Source: Draconibacterium sp.
Lineage (GTDB): Bacteria > Bacteroidota > Bacteroidia > Bacteroidales > Prolixibacteraceae
Length of the DNA: 19,282 nucleotides
Direction: 5' to 3'
Assembly: GCA_027011835.1 (NCBI GenBank)
Contig: JALUZN010000413.1
Span: forward strand, 1-19,282
Positions 7,578-14,743 of this stretch are shown here, piece after piece (within the stretch, counting starts at the first letter, position 1; each line of letters opens with the position of its first letter). A program made the translations under genes and the position numbers. Below the pieces are notes generated by a model that saw nothing but the letters and a program-made list of their open reading frames with translations, was not told the DNA's origin and did no database searches.

Positions 7578-8720
7578 ATGAATAACAACAGAATAGATTT
7601 ACCTGTAAATTGGATTGATGGAATGAAAATCAATAAAGATCATTTCATTGCAACCGACTACAGTATAGTCCAGCAGGTGCGTAATGCATATTTGTCGTTT
7701 ATTACGCCTTATAATTATGGCTTGCTTTTACAACGCGGAGTAACAACTGCACCGGTAAGTATTATTGTCGATATCGATAATCAGAATTATATTCATGTAA
7801 AAGTTTTAGATTGCAGGGCAGTTACACGCGGTGGTGGCAGAATAGAGATACGAAACAACTATTTTACCGAGAACGATTTGTTGGAAGCAATGCCACAGGT
7901 AACTATTAGTGCAAATCAATCGGTAGAGCAAAATTATTACATTGCCCTTTCTGTTAATCCTTTTGAGCGAGTTCCGTTCGGAGTTCCTGCTCCCGACGAA
8001 AATCCTCCCCGGTTGCCCAATGTTTTGCCCAAGTACAGCTTATCTGTTCATGCCGAAGAGGAAAAAGATACCGTGTACAACGAGAATTCGCTAATTATCG
8101 GGAAACTTCATTTTGTAGATAATAAACCCGAAATCGACGATAGTTATATTCCTCCTTGTCAAACCATTTTTAGCCATCCTAAACTTGTTGAGTACCATGC
8201 ACAGTTGATAAAAGTGATGGGACAAATTGAAATTGATATTGTTGATATTCTGCACGGCATAAAAGATAAAAAACAAAATACAAGCATTGCCGGAACTGTT
8301 GGCGATGTGTCAAATTCAATACTCAACTTTTTAAGTGTTCATATGGTTGAATTCAGGAGAATAGCCCAATACAATCCTCCTGTATATATTTTCGAACAGA
8401 TGGCCACGTTGGCACGTACAATAAACAACTCCATAAACAAACAGTCGTCGGCCGAAAGAGAGGAGCTTTTAAACTATATTCAGGATTGGAGTACACTTAA
8501 ACAGGGCGAGTTCGAAGAGTTGTTGATTCGTGCTGTAGAGTACAAGTACGACCACGACGATATCAATAAATCGATAGAAACCATGGCACCTTTTGTAAAT
8601 GCAATCTCGAGAGTGTTTAATGTTTTAAGTAATCTCGATTTTATAGGAAAGAAAAAAGACCGTCATATTTTTGTAAAAGAGCAAAAATCGAAACCGGGAA
8701 ATAGTTTTCTGGTTGATTAA
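7578..8720 (+). CDS. tssK: T6SS baseplate protein TssK
   Basis: Protein of 380 residues. TssK trimers bridge the baseplate wedges (TssE/F/G) to the membrane complex of the contractile T6SS. The N-terminal motif VNWIDGMKINKDHF (residues 10-23) corresponds to the TssK signature around W-x-x-G-M-x(5)-HF, followed by beta-rich sequence and then a helical C-terminal half containing LVEYHAQLIKVMGQIEIDI. It is shorter than proteobacterial TssK (about 440-450), as expected for subtype iii. I chose the ATG at 7578, one base after the tssN stop, over the in-frame TTG at 7566, which would overlap tssN. The coupling suggests translational linkage with tssN. The protein is cytosolic; no signal or membrane segment is seen. 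Confidence 0.87.
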   Translation: MNNNRIDLPVNWIDGMKINKDHFIATDYSIVQQVRNAYLSFITPYNYGLLLQRGVTTAPVSIIVDIDNQNYIHVKVLDCRAVTRGGGRIEIRNNYFTENDLLEAMPQVTISANQSVEQNYYIALSVNPFERVPFGVPAPDENPPRLPNVLPKYSLSVHAEEEKDTVYNENSLIIGKLHFVDNKPEIDDSYIPPCQTIFSHPKLVEYHAQLIKVMGQIEIDIVDILHGIKDKKQNTSIAGTVGDVSNSILNFLSVHMVEFRRIAQYNPPVYIFEQMATLARTINNSINKQSSAEREELLNYIQDWSTLKQGEFEELLIRAVEYKYDHDDINKSIETMAPFVNAISRVFNVLSNLDFIGKKKDRHIFVKEQKSKPGNSFLVD

Positions 8721-8752
8721 TAAATAGTTTTAAAATATAAATTTTTTTATTC

Positions 8753-9415
8753 ATGGATGCACTTAATAAACAAGAACGGACAGAAGCATTTCTTAAAATG
8801 CTCGCATTTTTCATATTAGCTGTTATTATTATTTCTATACCAATGTATTATGCGTTTCGTATGCCTGAAAAGGAGAATGCGTTGCGTCGGGCAGAATGTG
8901 ATAGTATGGCGGTACGATTAAACAACATTGACAATTTTGCAAAAGCTTTTCTTCTTCAGGCCGATTCGGCTGTATCGCTCTTTAATACATTTAAAGAGGA
9001 AGAGGATGAAGTGTTGCGCGATAAATTGCAATTGCGCTTTTCCGAAATAACCAATGAGATGGAAAACTCGGTTCGAACAATAAAAAACGATACATTAAGA
9101 GCCCGGTTGTACGGGAAAGCAATTTTTTTATACAGCAACGTGTTTAGTACCTGGGCCGAGAAAAAAGATTTGCAGGCGCAACTTGACGATTGTATGCAGA
9201 ATACAAATGCAATGCTAAAAAAGAAAGAGGTAGCTGCTGCAGTTGAAAAACCAAAAGCTGAAGAGAAGGAGATGACGATTCGAGAGAAAGAGATAGATTT
9301 AATAAACAAAGCATTAACAAAACACAACGGAAATGTAAAAGCAGCAGCTAAAGAACTTGGAAAAACCGAAAGAAAATTAAAAAGACGAATGAAAGAGTTA
9401 GGAATTAGTCAGTAA
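8753..9415 (+). CDS. tssO: TssO-like T6SSiii membrane protein with a C-terminal Fis-type helix-turn-helix
   Basis: Protein of 220 residues. One membrane segment lies near the N-terminus (about residues 16-35, from FLKMLAFF to the YYAF after the Pro). Residues 45-155 are mostly helical and highly charged, fitting a coiled or rod-like domain; 160-178 is an Ala/Lys/Glu linker. This layout, and the position between tssK and tssG, match TssO, a T6SSiii-specific membrane component. Unexpectedly, residues 179-217 read as a Fis-family helix-turn-helix: INKALTKHNGNVKAAAKELG then a K/R-rich recognition helix ending in MKELGI, with the GNVxxAAxxLG core intact. If the N-terminus is cytoplasmic, this domain would be in the periplasm, away from DNA. 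Charges on the two sides of the membrane segment do not settle the orientation. TssO identity is inferred from context; the HTH-like motif is seen directly. Confidence 0.72.
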   Translation: MDALNKQERTEAFLKMLAFFILAVIIISIPMYYAFRMPEKENALRRAECDSMAVRLNNIDNFAKAFLLQADSAVSLFNTFKEEEDEVLRDKLQLRFSEITNEMENSVRTIKNDTLRARLYGKAIFLYSNVFSTWAEKKDLQAQLDDCMQNTNAMLKKKEVAAAVEKPKAEEKEMTIREKEIDLINKALTKHNGNVKAAAKELGKTERKLKRRMKELGISQ

Positions 9416-9428
9416 TTGTTGCTTTTTT

Positions 9429-10382
9429 ATGGTTAGTAATGAAAAAATATCAGCAATTGTAAAAAACATTTTCTACGATATAAAAGCAGAAGCGTTGGTT
9501 GGCGATTTGTTGGATAACGGACTAAAACCCGACGATTTCTTAGCCATAAACAAAGGTTTATTTAAAAGAAAGTACGCTCGCGATATAGAGAGTTTCAATA
9601 AAATTAAGTTCGAAAACGGGCAAGAGGTAGCTGCTATTTATCTTAATCGCGACGGAGTATACGATTCTCTTCCCGAAGGATTATTTCACGATAAAACTGA
9701 AAGTTCGTTAAACGAGCAATCCAATATTTCAGAAGAATCGAAAAAACTGAAAGAGCAGGAGAAGGAGGTAAGGAATTTCTTTCTCCCTTTTGAAAACGAA
9801 ATTTTTCTTCAACGCGTAAAAGCCGAGCTCGAAGAGCGAAAAATTCTATCGAATTTTAGCGAAAATCTTTTCGACGACATTTATCCCGAATTTTGGAACC
9901 TCGATAGAAAACTTAGTCGGAAATATGTGTCGCGAATGGTATTGTTACTCCATCTCATATATCAAATTGCCGGAAATCTTACTCTTACTGCAAAAGCATT
10001 AGAGTCTATTTTAGAAGAGACCGTAACCGTAAAAATGGTTGCAAATAGTTTAAATGGAACACAAAACGATAAGAAACCTGCAAAAAGAGCGCAAAATAAC
10101 CTGTTGGGATTGGGAAGCCTCGGTGTTAATTTCGTTTGTGGAGAAGATGTGCCCGATATGGGAAAAACAATTGAGTTTACCATTGGGCCGCTAAAAAATA
10201 CTACGGTTGATGAGTATGTGGAGAATGGCACTGTTTCTAACTTCTTAAATTGCTTTTACAGCTATTTTGTTCCCGCCGGTCTTGAGGTTAAATCGAAAGT
10301 TGTAATTGCCGAGTCGGAACATAGCTTTGAGTTGAATGAAACGGGTGTAGTACCTGTATTGGGTTTTGCATCGGTAATATAG
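9429..10382 (+). CDS. tssG: T6SS baseplate protein TssG (subtype iii)
   Basis: Protein of 317 residues. With TssE and TssF, TssG forms the baseplate wedge on which the contractile sheath is built. The segment YLNRDGVYDSLPEGLFH (residues 71-87) is the clearest family mark, resembling the R-D-G-x-x-D-x-L-P-x-G-x-F-H motif of Bacteroidota TssG. A charged helical stretch follows (about 95-150) and the C-terminal half is beta-rich (LGLGSLGVNFVCGEDV, IEFTIGPLKN). The protein has no membrane segment and should be cytosolic. It starts 13 bases after tssO and ends 20 bases before tssE. Proteobacterial TssG is recognisable only weakly, as expected for the divergent subtype iii. Confidence 0.83.
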   Translation: MVSNEKISAIVKNIFYDIKAEALVGDLLDNGLKPDDFLAINKGLFKRKYARDIESFNKIKFENGQEVAAIYLNRDGVYDSLPEGLFHDKTESSLNEQSNISEESKKLKEQEKEVRNFFLPFENEIFLQRVKAELEERKILSNFSENLFDDIYPEFWNLDRKLSRKYVSRMVLLLHLIYQIAGNLTLTAKALESILEETVTVKMVANSLNGTQNDKKPAKRAQNNLLGLGSLGVNFVCGEDVPDMGKTIEFTIGPLKNTTVDEYVENGTVSNFLNCFYSYFVPAGLEVKSKVVIAESEHSFELNETGVVPVLGFASVI

Positions 10383-10402
10383 ATGTTTTTAACTACCTGA
10401 GA

Positions 10403-10831
10403 ATGATTGTAAATTATTATAAACTACCATTACAACTAAAAAGGATTACCCGGAAGAAGGAGCATCCAAAAATAAATTTGGCTGAATCGGTTGCTGCAAT
10501 GGTACATTTAATTGCAATTACTTATTATGGCGAATGTAAACACGACGAGACTTTTGGCTGTGAAATATGGGAGCACGATTTTGAGAACATTGTTAACACA
10601 CAAAGTTATCGCGACGAGTTAAAAGCATCAATTCGTAAAACTATTCAGCAACACGAACCCCGTTTAACCAACGTAAATGTTGAGGTGCGAATTGAACAGA
10701 TTGAGAATAAAATACTTAAGCGGCGAATAAAGAGCAGAATTCAATTGCAAGTTGAAGGAACATTGGTTTTAACCAATGAACCTTTTTCGTATACCGATCA
10801 GTTTTTTATTGGCCCGTTATCATACTATTAA
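10403..10831 (+). CDS. tssE: T6SS baseplate protein TssE (gp25-like)
   Basis: Protein of 142 residues of the GPW/gp25 family, the sheath initiator of contractile injection machines. Visible features are an N-terminal helix region with SVAAMVHLIAITYYGE (29-44), the FGCEIWEHDFEN segment (51-62) matching the conserved fG-x-x-x-w-x-x-d-f pattern, and the EPR motif at 85-87 in QHEPRLTNVNVEV, which in phage T4 gp25 and its relatives is the conserved core binding the baseplate. The length is typical. It lies between tssG (20-base gap) and tssF (6-base gap), so the wedge proteins E, F and G are encoded consecutively. The domain also occurs in phage tails, but the neighbours identify it as T6SS. Confidence 0.88.
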   Translation: MIVNYYKLPLQLKRITRKKEHPKINLAESVAAMVHLIAITYYGECKHDETFGCEIWEHDFENIVNTQSYRDELKASIRKTIQQHEPRLTNVNVEVRIEQIENKILKRRIKSRIQLQVEGTLVLTNEPFSYTDQFFIGPLSYY

Positions 10832-10837
10832 ACCAAT

Positions 10838-12700
10838 ATGCAGGAGAGTAAAGAAAAAATAAGTGCCCGAATGATAAAGAACGCCTCCCGTATTTGGGGG
10901 TTTCAGGATACGCAATCCGAGAGTTCATTCGACCCGTTTGTAAGTATGATTCTTGGCGCACTTGCCAGCGAACTAGCTAAGTTGTCGAACGATATTAACA
11001 CAATCGAGTCGAGGGTGCTCGAAAAACTGGTTCAACTTCTTACTCCCGACCCCATTACCGGGCCGTTTCCTGCTCATGCACTAATCAGAGCAAAATCGGT
11101 CGATCCTGTTTTTACGATTCATTCAAACTATCAGTTTTTTACAAACAAACGAGTAGTTTCTCAAAATGATGGTGCGGATGAGGAAAAGCCGCTGTTTTTT
11201 ACTCCGGCAGGAAATTATAAACTGTTTAATGGCCAGATAAAATATCTTGTGTCGGGAGCAAAGTTCTTTGAGTTTCAGGAAGAGGGTTATAAAGAGACTC
11301 TTGCAATGGCTCGACCAAACAAAATGTTAGCACCTTCCGAAATATGGCTTGCTCTCGAAATAGACGATAATCTTGAAACATTGGAAGGAATGTCGGTTTG
11401 TTTCGATCTTAGGAATGAGGTGTATGAAAACAGTTTCTACAATTCGCTTACAAAAGGGGAGTGGACCATAAATAATCAACCCGTTCGTTTTGTTCAGGGA
11501 TTTGGAAATGACAGCTCTTCGGAAATGAATCCGCTTGATTCGCTCTTACAAAATGAATTAAATATTACAGCTAAAGTTACGCGGCACATTAAACGGTTTT
11601 ATCAGAAGAGATTTCAAACCATTTCCGGAGGGACGATGAATTTGTCGGAACTGAAAAAACAGAGCAAATTGCCAGACTCGTTTGCCAATGTTTTCTCTCC
11701 TAAAGATATTGAAGGTATTGAAAACGATTTACTCTGGATAAAAGTAAAGTTTCCGCAGGTACTGCCGCCCGAAGTGTTTGAAGACCTTTTTTGCTCAATA
11801 AACTGCTTCCCGGTTTTCAATCGTCATTTAAACGAATTTACACAAACTTCGCGCGATTTTGTAAATATTGTTCCGTTGGTAACCGACGAGATTTTTTTCG
11901 ATATGAAACGGGTAACCGACAGTAAAGGAAAGTTGTTTACCGCAAAATCGTTTGCCGGAATTAATAAAGTTGAAAACGGAACCTATATTATTCGCCACGG
12001 AGGTGTGGGGCGGTTCGATTCGAGAAATGCTGCTGAAATTATAAGTTATTTACTCGAACTGTTGCGCGATGAGAGTGCTGCATTTTCAATAATTGGTGCC
12101 GATATGATCTCTTCAGAATTAAAAGAGTTGAACCAAACAATTACCCGCCTCGAACAGCGCCTCGAACGAAGTAATATTGTGAAAAAGGAGATATCGTACC
12201 TGTTGTTAAAAGCACACCCCGACAACGAAACTCTTTTTGTTGAGTTCTGGACTACAAACGGAACTTTTGCGAACAAAATAAAAAGTGGCAAAAAGCTTTT
12301 TTCGTATGATGGAAGCGACCTTTGGCCCGATAGTTTAATAACCATAACTTCGACTGTTGGCGGGCGCGAAGAGCTGAATTCGGAGGAACGCGTAAATGCG
12401 TATCGCAAGGCTCTTCTTTCGCGTGGGCGTGTTGTTACCAACGAAGATATTAAGGCACTCTGTGTCGAACATTTTGGGAAACTTTTAAAATCGGTTGAAA
12501 TAAAAAAAGGATTGCAAACCGGAAAATCTACAAATAGCGGTTTTATTCAAACACTCGATATTTATATTACCCTAACAAAACTGTGCGATGAATTTGATGC
12601 CGATGAATTACAGTTTATGAAAAAAGATTTGTTGGTAAAGCTCGAAGAGCAGTCGGCATCGGTTTTGCCTTTTAGGTGTTTCCTCAACGGAAAAGAGTAA
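10838..12700 (+). CDS. tssF: T6SS baseplate protein TssF (subtype iii)
   Basis: Protein of 620 residues, the largest wedge protein of the T6SS baseplate. The N-terminal pattern is characteristic of TssF: FDPFVSMILGALASELAKL (about 30-48), the helix with INTIESRVLEKLVQLL (about 52-67), then P-rich TPDPITGPFPAHALIRAK (68-85), corresponding to the family's region where the N-terminal helices end before the beta-domain. The C-terminal part has gp6-like features, including a YRKALLSRGRVVTNEDIKAL segment (about 521-540) of the type seen in baseplate J/gp6-like proteins. No membrane segment is present. It begins six bases after the tssE stop. The operon ends here: the next 225 bases hold no clear gene and no sheath, tube, spike or effector gene follows. 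Confidence 0.86.
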   Translation: MQESKEKISARMIKNASRIWGFQDTQSESSFDPFVSMILGALASELAKLSNDINTIESRVLEKLVQLLTPDPITGPFPAHALIRAKSVDPVFTIHSNYQFFTNKRVVSQNDGADEEKPLFFTPAGNYKLFNGQIKYLVSGAKFFEFQEEGYKETLAMARPNKMLAPSEIWLALEIDDNLETLEGMSVCFDLRNEVYENSFYNSLTKGEWTINNQPVRFVQGFGNDSSSEMNPLDSLLQNELNITAKVTRHIKRFYQKRFQTISGGTMNLSELKKQSKLPDSFANVFSPKDIEGIENDLLWIKVKFPQVLPPEVFEDLFCSINCFPVFNRHLNEFTQTSRDFVNIVPLVTDEIFFDMKRVTDSKGKLFTAKSFAGINKVENGTYIIRHGGVGRFDSRNAAEIISYLLELLRDESAAFSIIGADMISSELKELNQTITRLEQRLERSNIVKKEISYLLLKAHPDNETLFVEFWTTNGTFANKIKSGKKLFSYDGSDLWPDSLITITSTVGGREELNSEERVNAYRKALLSRGRVVTNEDIKALCVEHFGKLLKSVEIKKGLQTGKSTNSGFIQTLDIYITLTKLCDEFDADELQFMKKDLLVKLEEQSASVLPFRCFLNGKE

Positions 12701-12925
12701 TCTTCTTCTAAATATATTTCCTCCCGGTATTTCTCTGAATAGATGATTGTTGGTATTGATTATTCGCAGAATAGTTTGTATTTTATATGTGCTTTTAATA
12801 AATAAAATATACGAGATGAAACCATCATGATAAAGGATTTCTCACACAGGAGCATGATTAAGTTAATGTACAGCTTTTTTGTCTTGTGTCTTGGTTCATG
12901 TATCTTGATTCTAAATTTTAAACAC
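12701..12925 (+). other. AT-rich gap after tssF, with one small open frame
   Basis: I see no strong terminator after tssF and no good promoter match. The only coding-like element is an open frame starting at ATG 12827 (or ATG 12854) that runs into the LysM lipoprotein start at 12926 and ends at its internal TAA (12944-12946): 39 codons. From ATG 12854 it would read MIKLMYSFFVLCLGSC, which looks like a lipoprotein signal with a lipobox. Whether this is a remnant, an alternative N-terminus of the next gene or chance is open. Confidence 0.3.
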
Positions 12926-13246
12926 ATGAAATATTATATTCTATAAATTGTCGCAGGAACTTTAGTTTTTAGTTGTGCCTCGAAGAAGAAAGTGCACGAT
13001 TCGTTACCACAGAGCAATTATACTACGGATTATATTGTTTCTGAAAAGGAGAAAGCTGTTGCTGCCGATTCTGTTACAGTGCAAGAAATTAAAACGCACA
13101 TAGTAAAGAAAGGCGAAAGTTTATGGGTAATTGCAAAAAAATATGGTGTAACGGTTCGCGACCTTGTGGAGGCAAATCATATTGCTGATAAAAATGTAAT
13201 TATGGTGAATCAGGAGTTGATTATTCCGGATAAAAAGAAACGTTAG
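12926..13246 (+). pseudogene. Small LysM lipoprotein with an in-frame stop in its signal peptide
   Basis: Reading from ATG 12926 gives MKYYIL, then TAA (12944-12946), then IVAGTLVFSCASKKK and onward to the stop at 13244-13246: 106 codons in one frame, interrupted at codon 7. Without the stop it would be a typical lipoprotein: short basic start, hydrophobic core, lipobox VFSC with Cys17, a charged linker, and a LysM peptidoglycan-binding domain at about residues 57-101 (IVKKGESLWVIAKKYGVTV, VNQELIIP). A single base change (TTA to TAA, Leu to stop) explains it. Starting at GTG 12992 would give an 84-residue cytosolic LysM protein without export signal, which makes little sense. Options are a recent pseudogene, a sequencing error, or use of a rare start such as ATT at 12947. 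It lies between tssF and convergent trkH, with the same orientation as the T6SS genes. Confidence 0.7.
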
Positions 13247-13274
13247 TATTTTGAGCCTGTGTTGTTTAAATGTC

Positions 13275-14720
13275 TTATTTTTTCCAGAATGAAGGGGAGA
13301 AAAGCACCAAAATAGTAAACAGTTCTAACCGACCGAGAAGCATTAAGAATGATAAAAACCATTTTCCTGCCGGGCTAACATGGAGGAAGTTTTCAGCCGG
13401 ACCAACATTTCCTAACCCCGGGCCAATGTTTCCTAAACTTGTTGCAACAGCACCCATTGCCGATTCTAAATCGGGCTCCATAAGTGTGAAAATAATTGTA
13501 CTTACACCAAAAATGATAAAATAGAGCATAAAGAAGGCAAGTACATTTGTAATAATTTTCGAATCGACAGATCTGTTATTAAACTTTACCGGAATAATTG
13601 CATGGGGGTGAATCATCCGGCGTAACTCGTAATAACTGTTTTTTAGAAGCAAAACAATTCGCATTATTTTAATACTTCCACCGGTTGAACCTGCCGAACC
13701 TCCAAAAAAGAAGAGTGTAAATAAAAGAATAATTAAAATTGGAGCCCAAAGCAGATAATCGGCTGTTGCAAAACCGGTTGTGGTTATAATTGAAACCACC
13801 TGAAAGAGTGCGTCGCGAAAAGCATGTTCAACACCCAATTGTGTAGTTATTAATAATCCTGCAAAAATTAAACCGGTAAACAGCAATACAAAAATGCCGT
13901 AATACTTAAATTCTTCGTCTTTAAACACTGTTTTAAATCGGCCTTTAATAGCGAGGTACGAGATGGTAAAATTTGTTCCGGCAAGAAACATAAAAACAAT
14001 AATTACATACTGAATAAAGGGCGACGACCAGTGTGCAATACTTGCTTGTTTTGTTGAAAATCCTCCGGTTGCCATGGTTGTAAACGAATGACAAACAGCA
14101 TCGAACAACGACATGCCTCCAATCAGTAGAAGCAGCGTTTCGGCAATTGTAAATCCAAGATAAATAATCCATAATGTTTTGGCTGTCTGCCTGATACGGG
14201 GGCTTATTTTGTCGGGGGCAGGACCGGGAACTTCGGCAACATACAACTGCATTCCCCCAATTCCGAATACCGGCAAAATGGCCAGCGACAGAACAATTAT
14301 TCCCATTCCTCCAAGCCACTGCGACATACTTCGCCAAAACAGAATTCCGTGAGGTAAGATTTCAATATCGGAAAGAATAGATGAGCCGGTTGTTGTAAAC
14401 CCCGACATGGTCTCGAAAAATGCATTTGTAAAGTTCGGAATAGAACCGCTTAATACATAAGGGAGTGTTCCGAAGAAAGAGAATATAACCCAAACAAAAG
14501 CAACAATTATAAAACCCTCTCGTTTGCCAATATCTTTTTTTGCTTTTTGGGTGAGCAAAGCAATAACTCCACCCAGGAGAATTGAGATGCCCGAAGAGAT
14601 TGCAATGGCTGTTGAGTCGTTTTCTCCATAGATAAGAGAAACGGCAAGGGCGAGCAACATGGCAACGCCTTCAACCAAAATTAAAAATCCAAGAACCCGA
14701 ATTATAATCTTAACATTCAT
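13275..14720 (-). CDS. trkH: Trk-type potassium uptake channel subunit TrkH
   Basis: Inner-membrane protein of 481 residues that carries K+ inward, normally gated by TrkA. The four pseudo-repeated selectivity-filter loops are all visible: ETMSGFTTTGSSIL (filter TTTGSS, residues 109-114), SFTTMATGGFST (MATGG, 216-220), SIITTTGFATADY (TTTGFAT, 313-319) and ATSLGNIGPGLGN (SLGNIGPG, 428-435). Many hydrophobic helices surround them, the first at about 5-30. The C-terminal GRLELFT motif (463-469) is the family's usual ending. Length is normal (about 480). It begins 23 bases downstream of trkA on the same strand, so the two are probably one transcript, and it ends 28 bases from the convergent LysM gene. 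The closest alternative is the KtrB branch; the TrkA partner with two RCK units favours TrkH. Confidence 0.95.
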   Translation of the reverse strand: MNVKIIIRVLGFLILVEGVAMLLALAVSLIYGENDSTAIAISSGISILLGGVIALLTQKAKKDIGKREGFIIVAFVWVIFSFFGTLPYVLSGSIPNFTNAFFETMSGFTTTGSSILSDIEILPHGILFWRSMSQWLGGMGIIVLSLAILPVFGIGGMQLYVAEVPGPAPDKISPRIRQTAKTLWIIYLGFTIAETLLLLIGGMSLFDAVCHSFTTMATGGFSTKQASIAHWSSPFIQYVIIVFMFLAGTNFTISYLAIKGRFKTVFKDEEFKYYGIFVLLFTGLIFAGLLITTQLGVEHAFRDALFQVVSIITTTGFATADYLLWAPILIILLFTLFFFGGSAGSTGGSIKIMRIVLLLKNSYYELRRMIHPHAIIPVKFNNRSVDSKIITNVLAFFMLYFIIFGVSTIIFTLMEPDLESAMGAVATSLGNIGPGLGNVGPAENFLHVSPAGKWFLSFLMLLGRLELFTILVLFSPSFWKK

Positions 14721-14743
14721 TTATCTGAAAATGGTGAGCTAAA

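Noticed and set aside
8956..9327. Minus-strand open frame of 123 codons opposite tssO
   Set aside because: Serine/phenylalanine-rich low-complexity translation caused by the Lys/Glu-rich sense strand; no start context or domain.
6734..12700. Phage tail or extracellular contractile injection system instead of T6SS
   Set aside because: gp25-like and gp6-like proteins occur there too, but TssK, TssG and the membrane proteins TssN/TssO are T6SS-specific, and no tail-fibre, tape-measure or capsid genes are present.
12926..12991. Programmed frameshift to bypass the TAA in the LysM gene
   Set aside because: The frame is the same before and after the stop, and no slippery heptamer is present, so frameshifting would not restore the protein.
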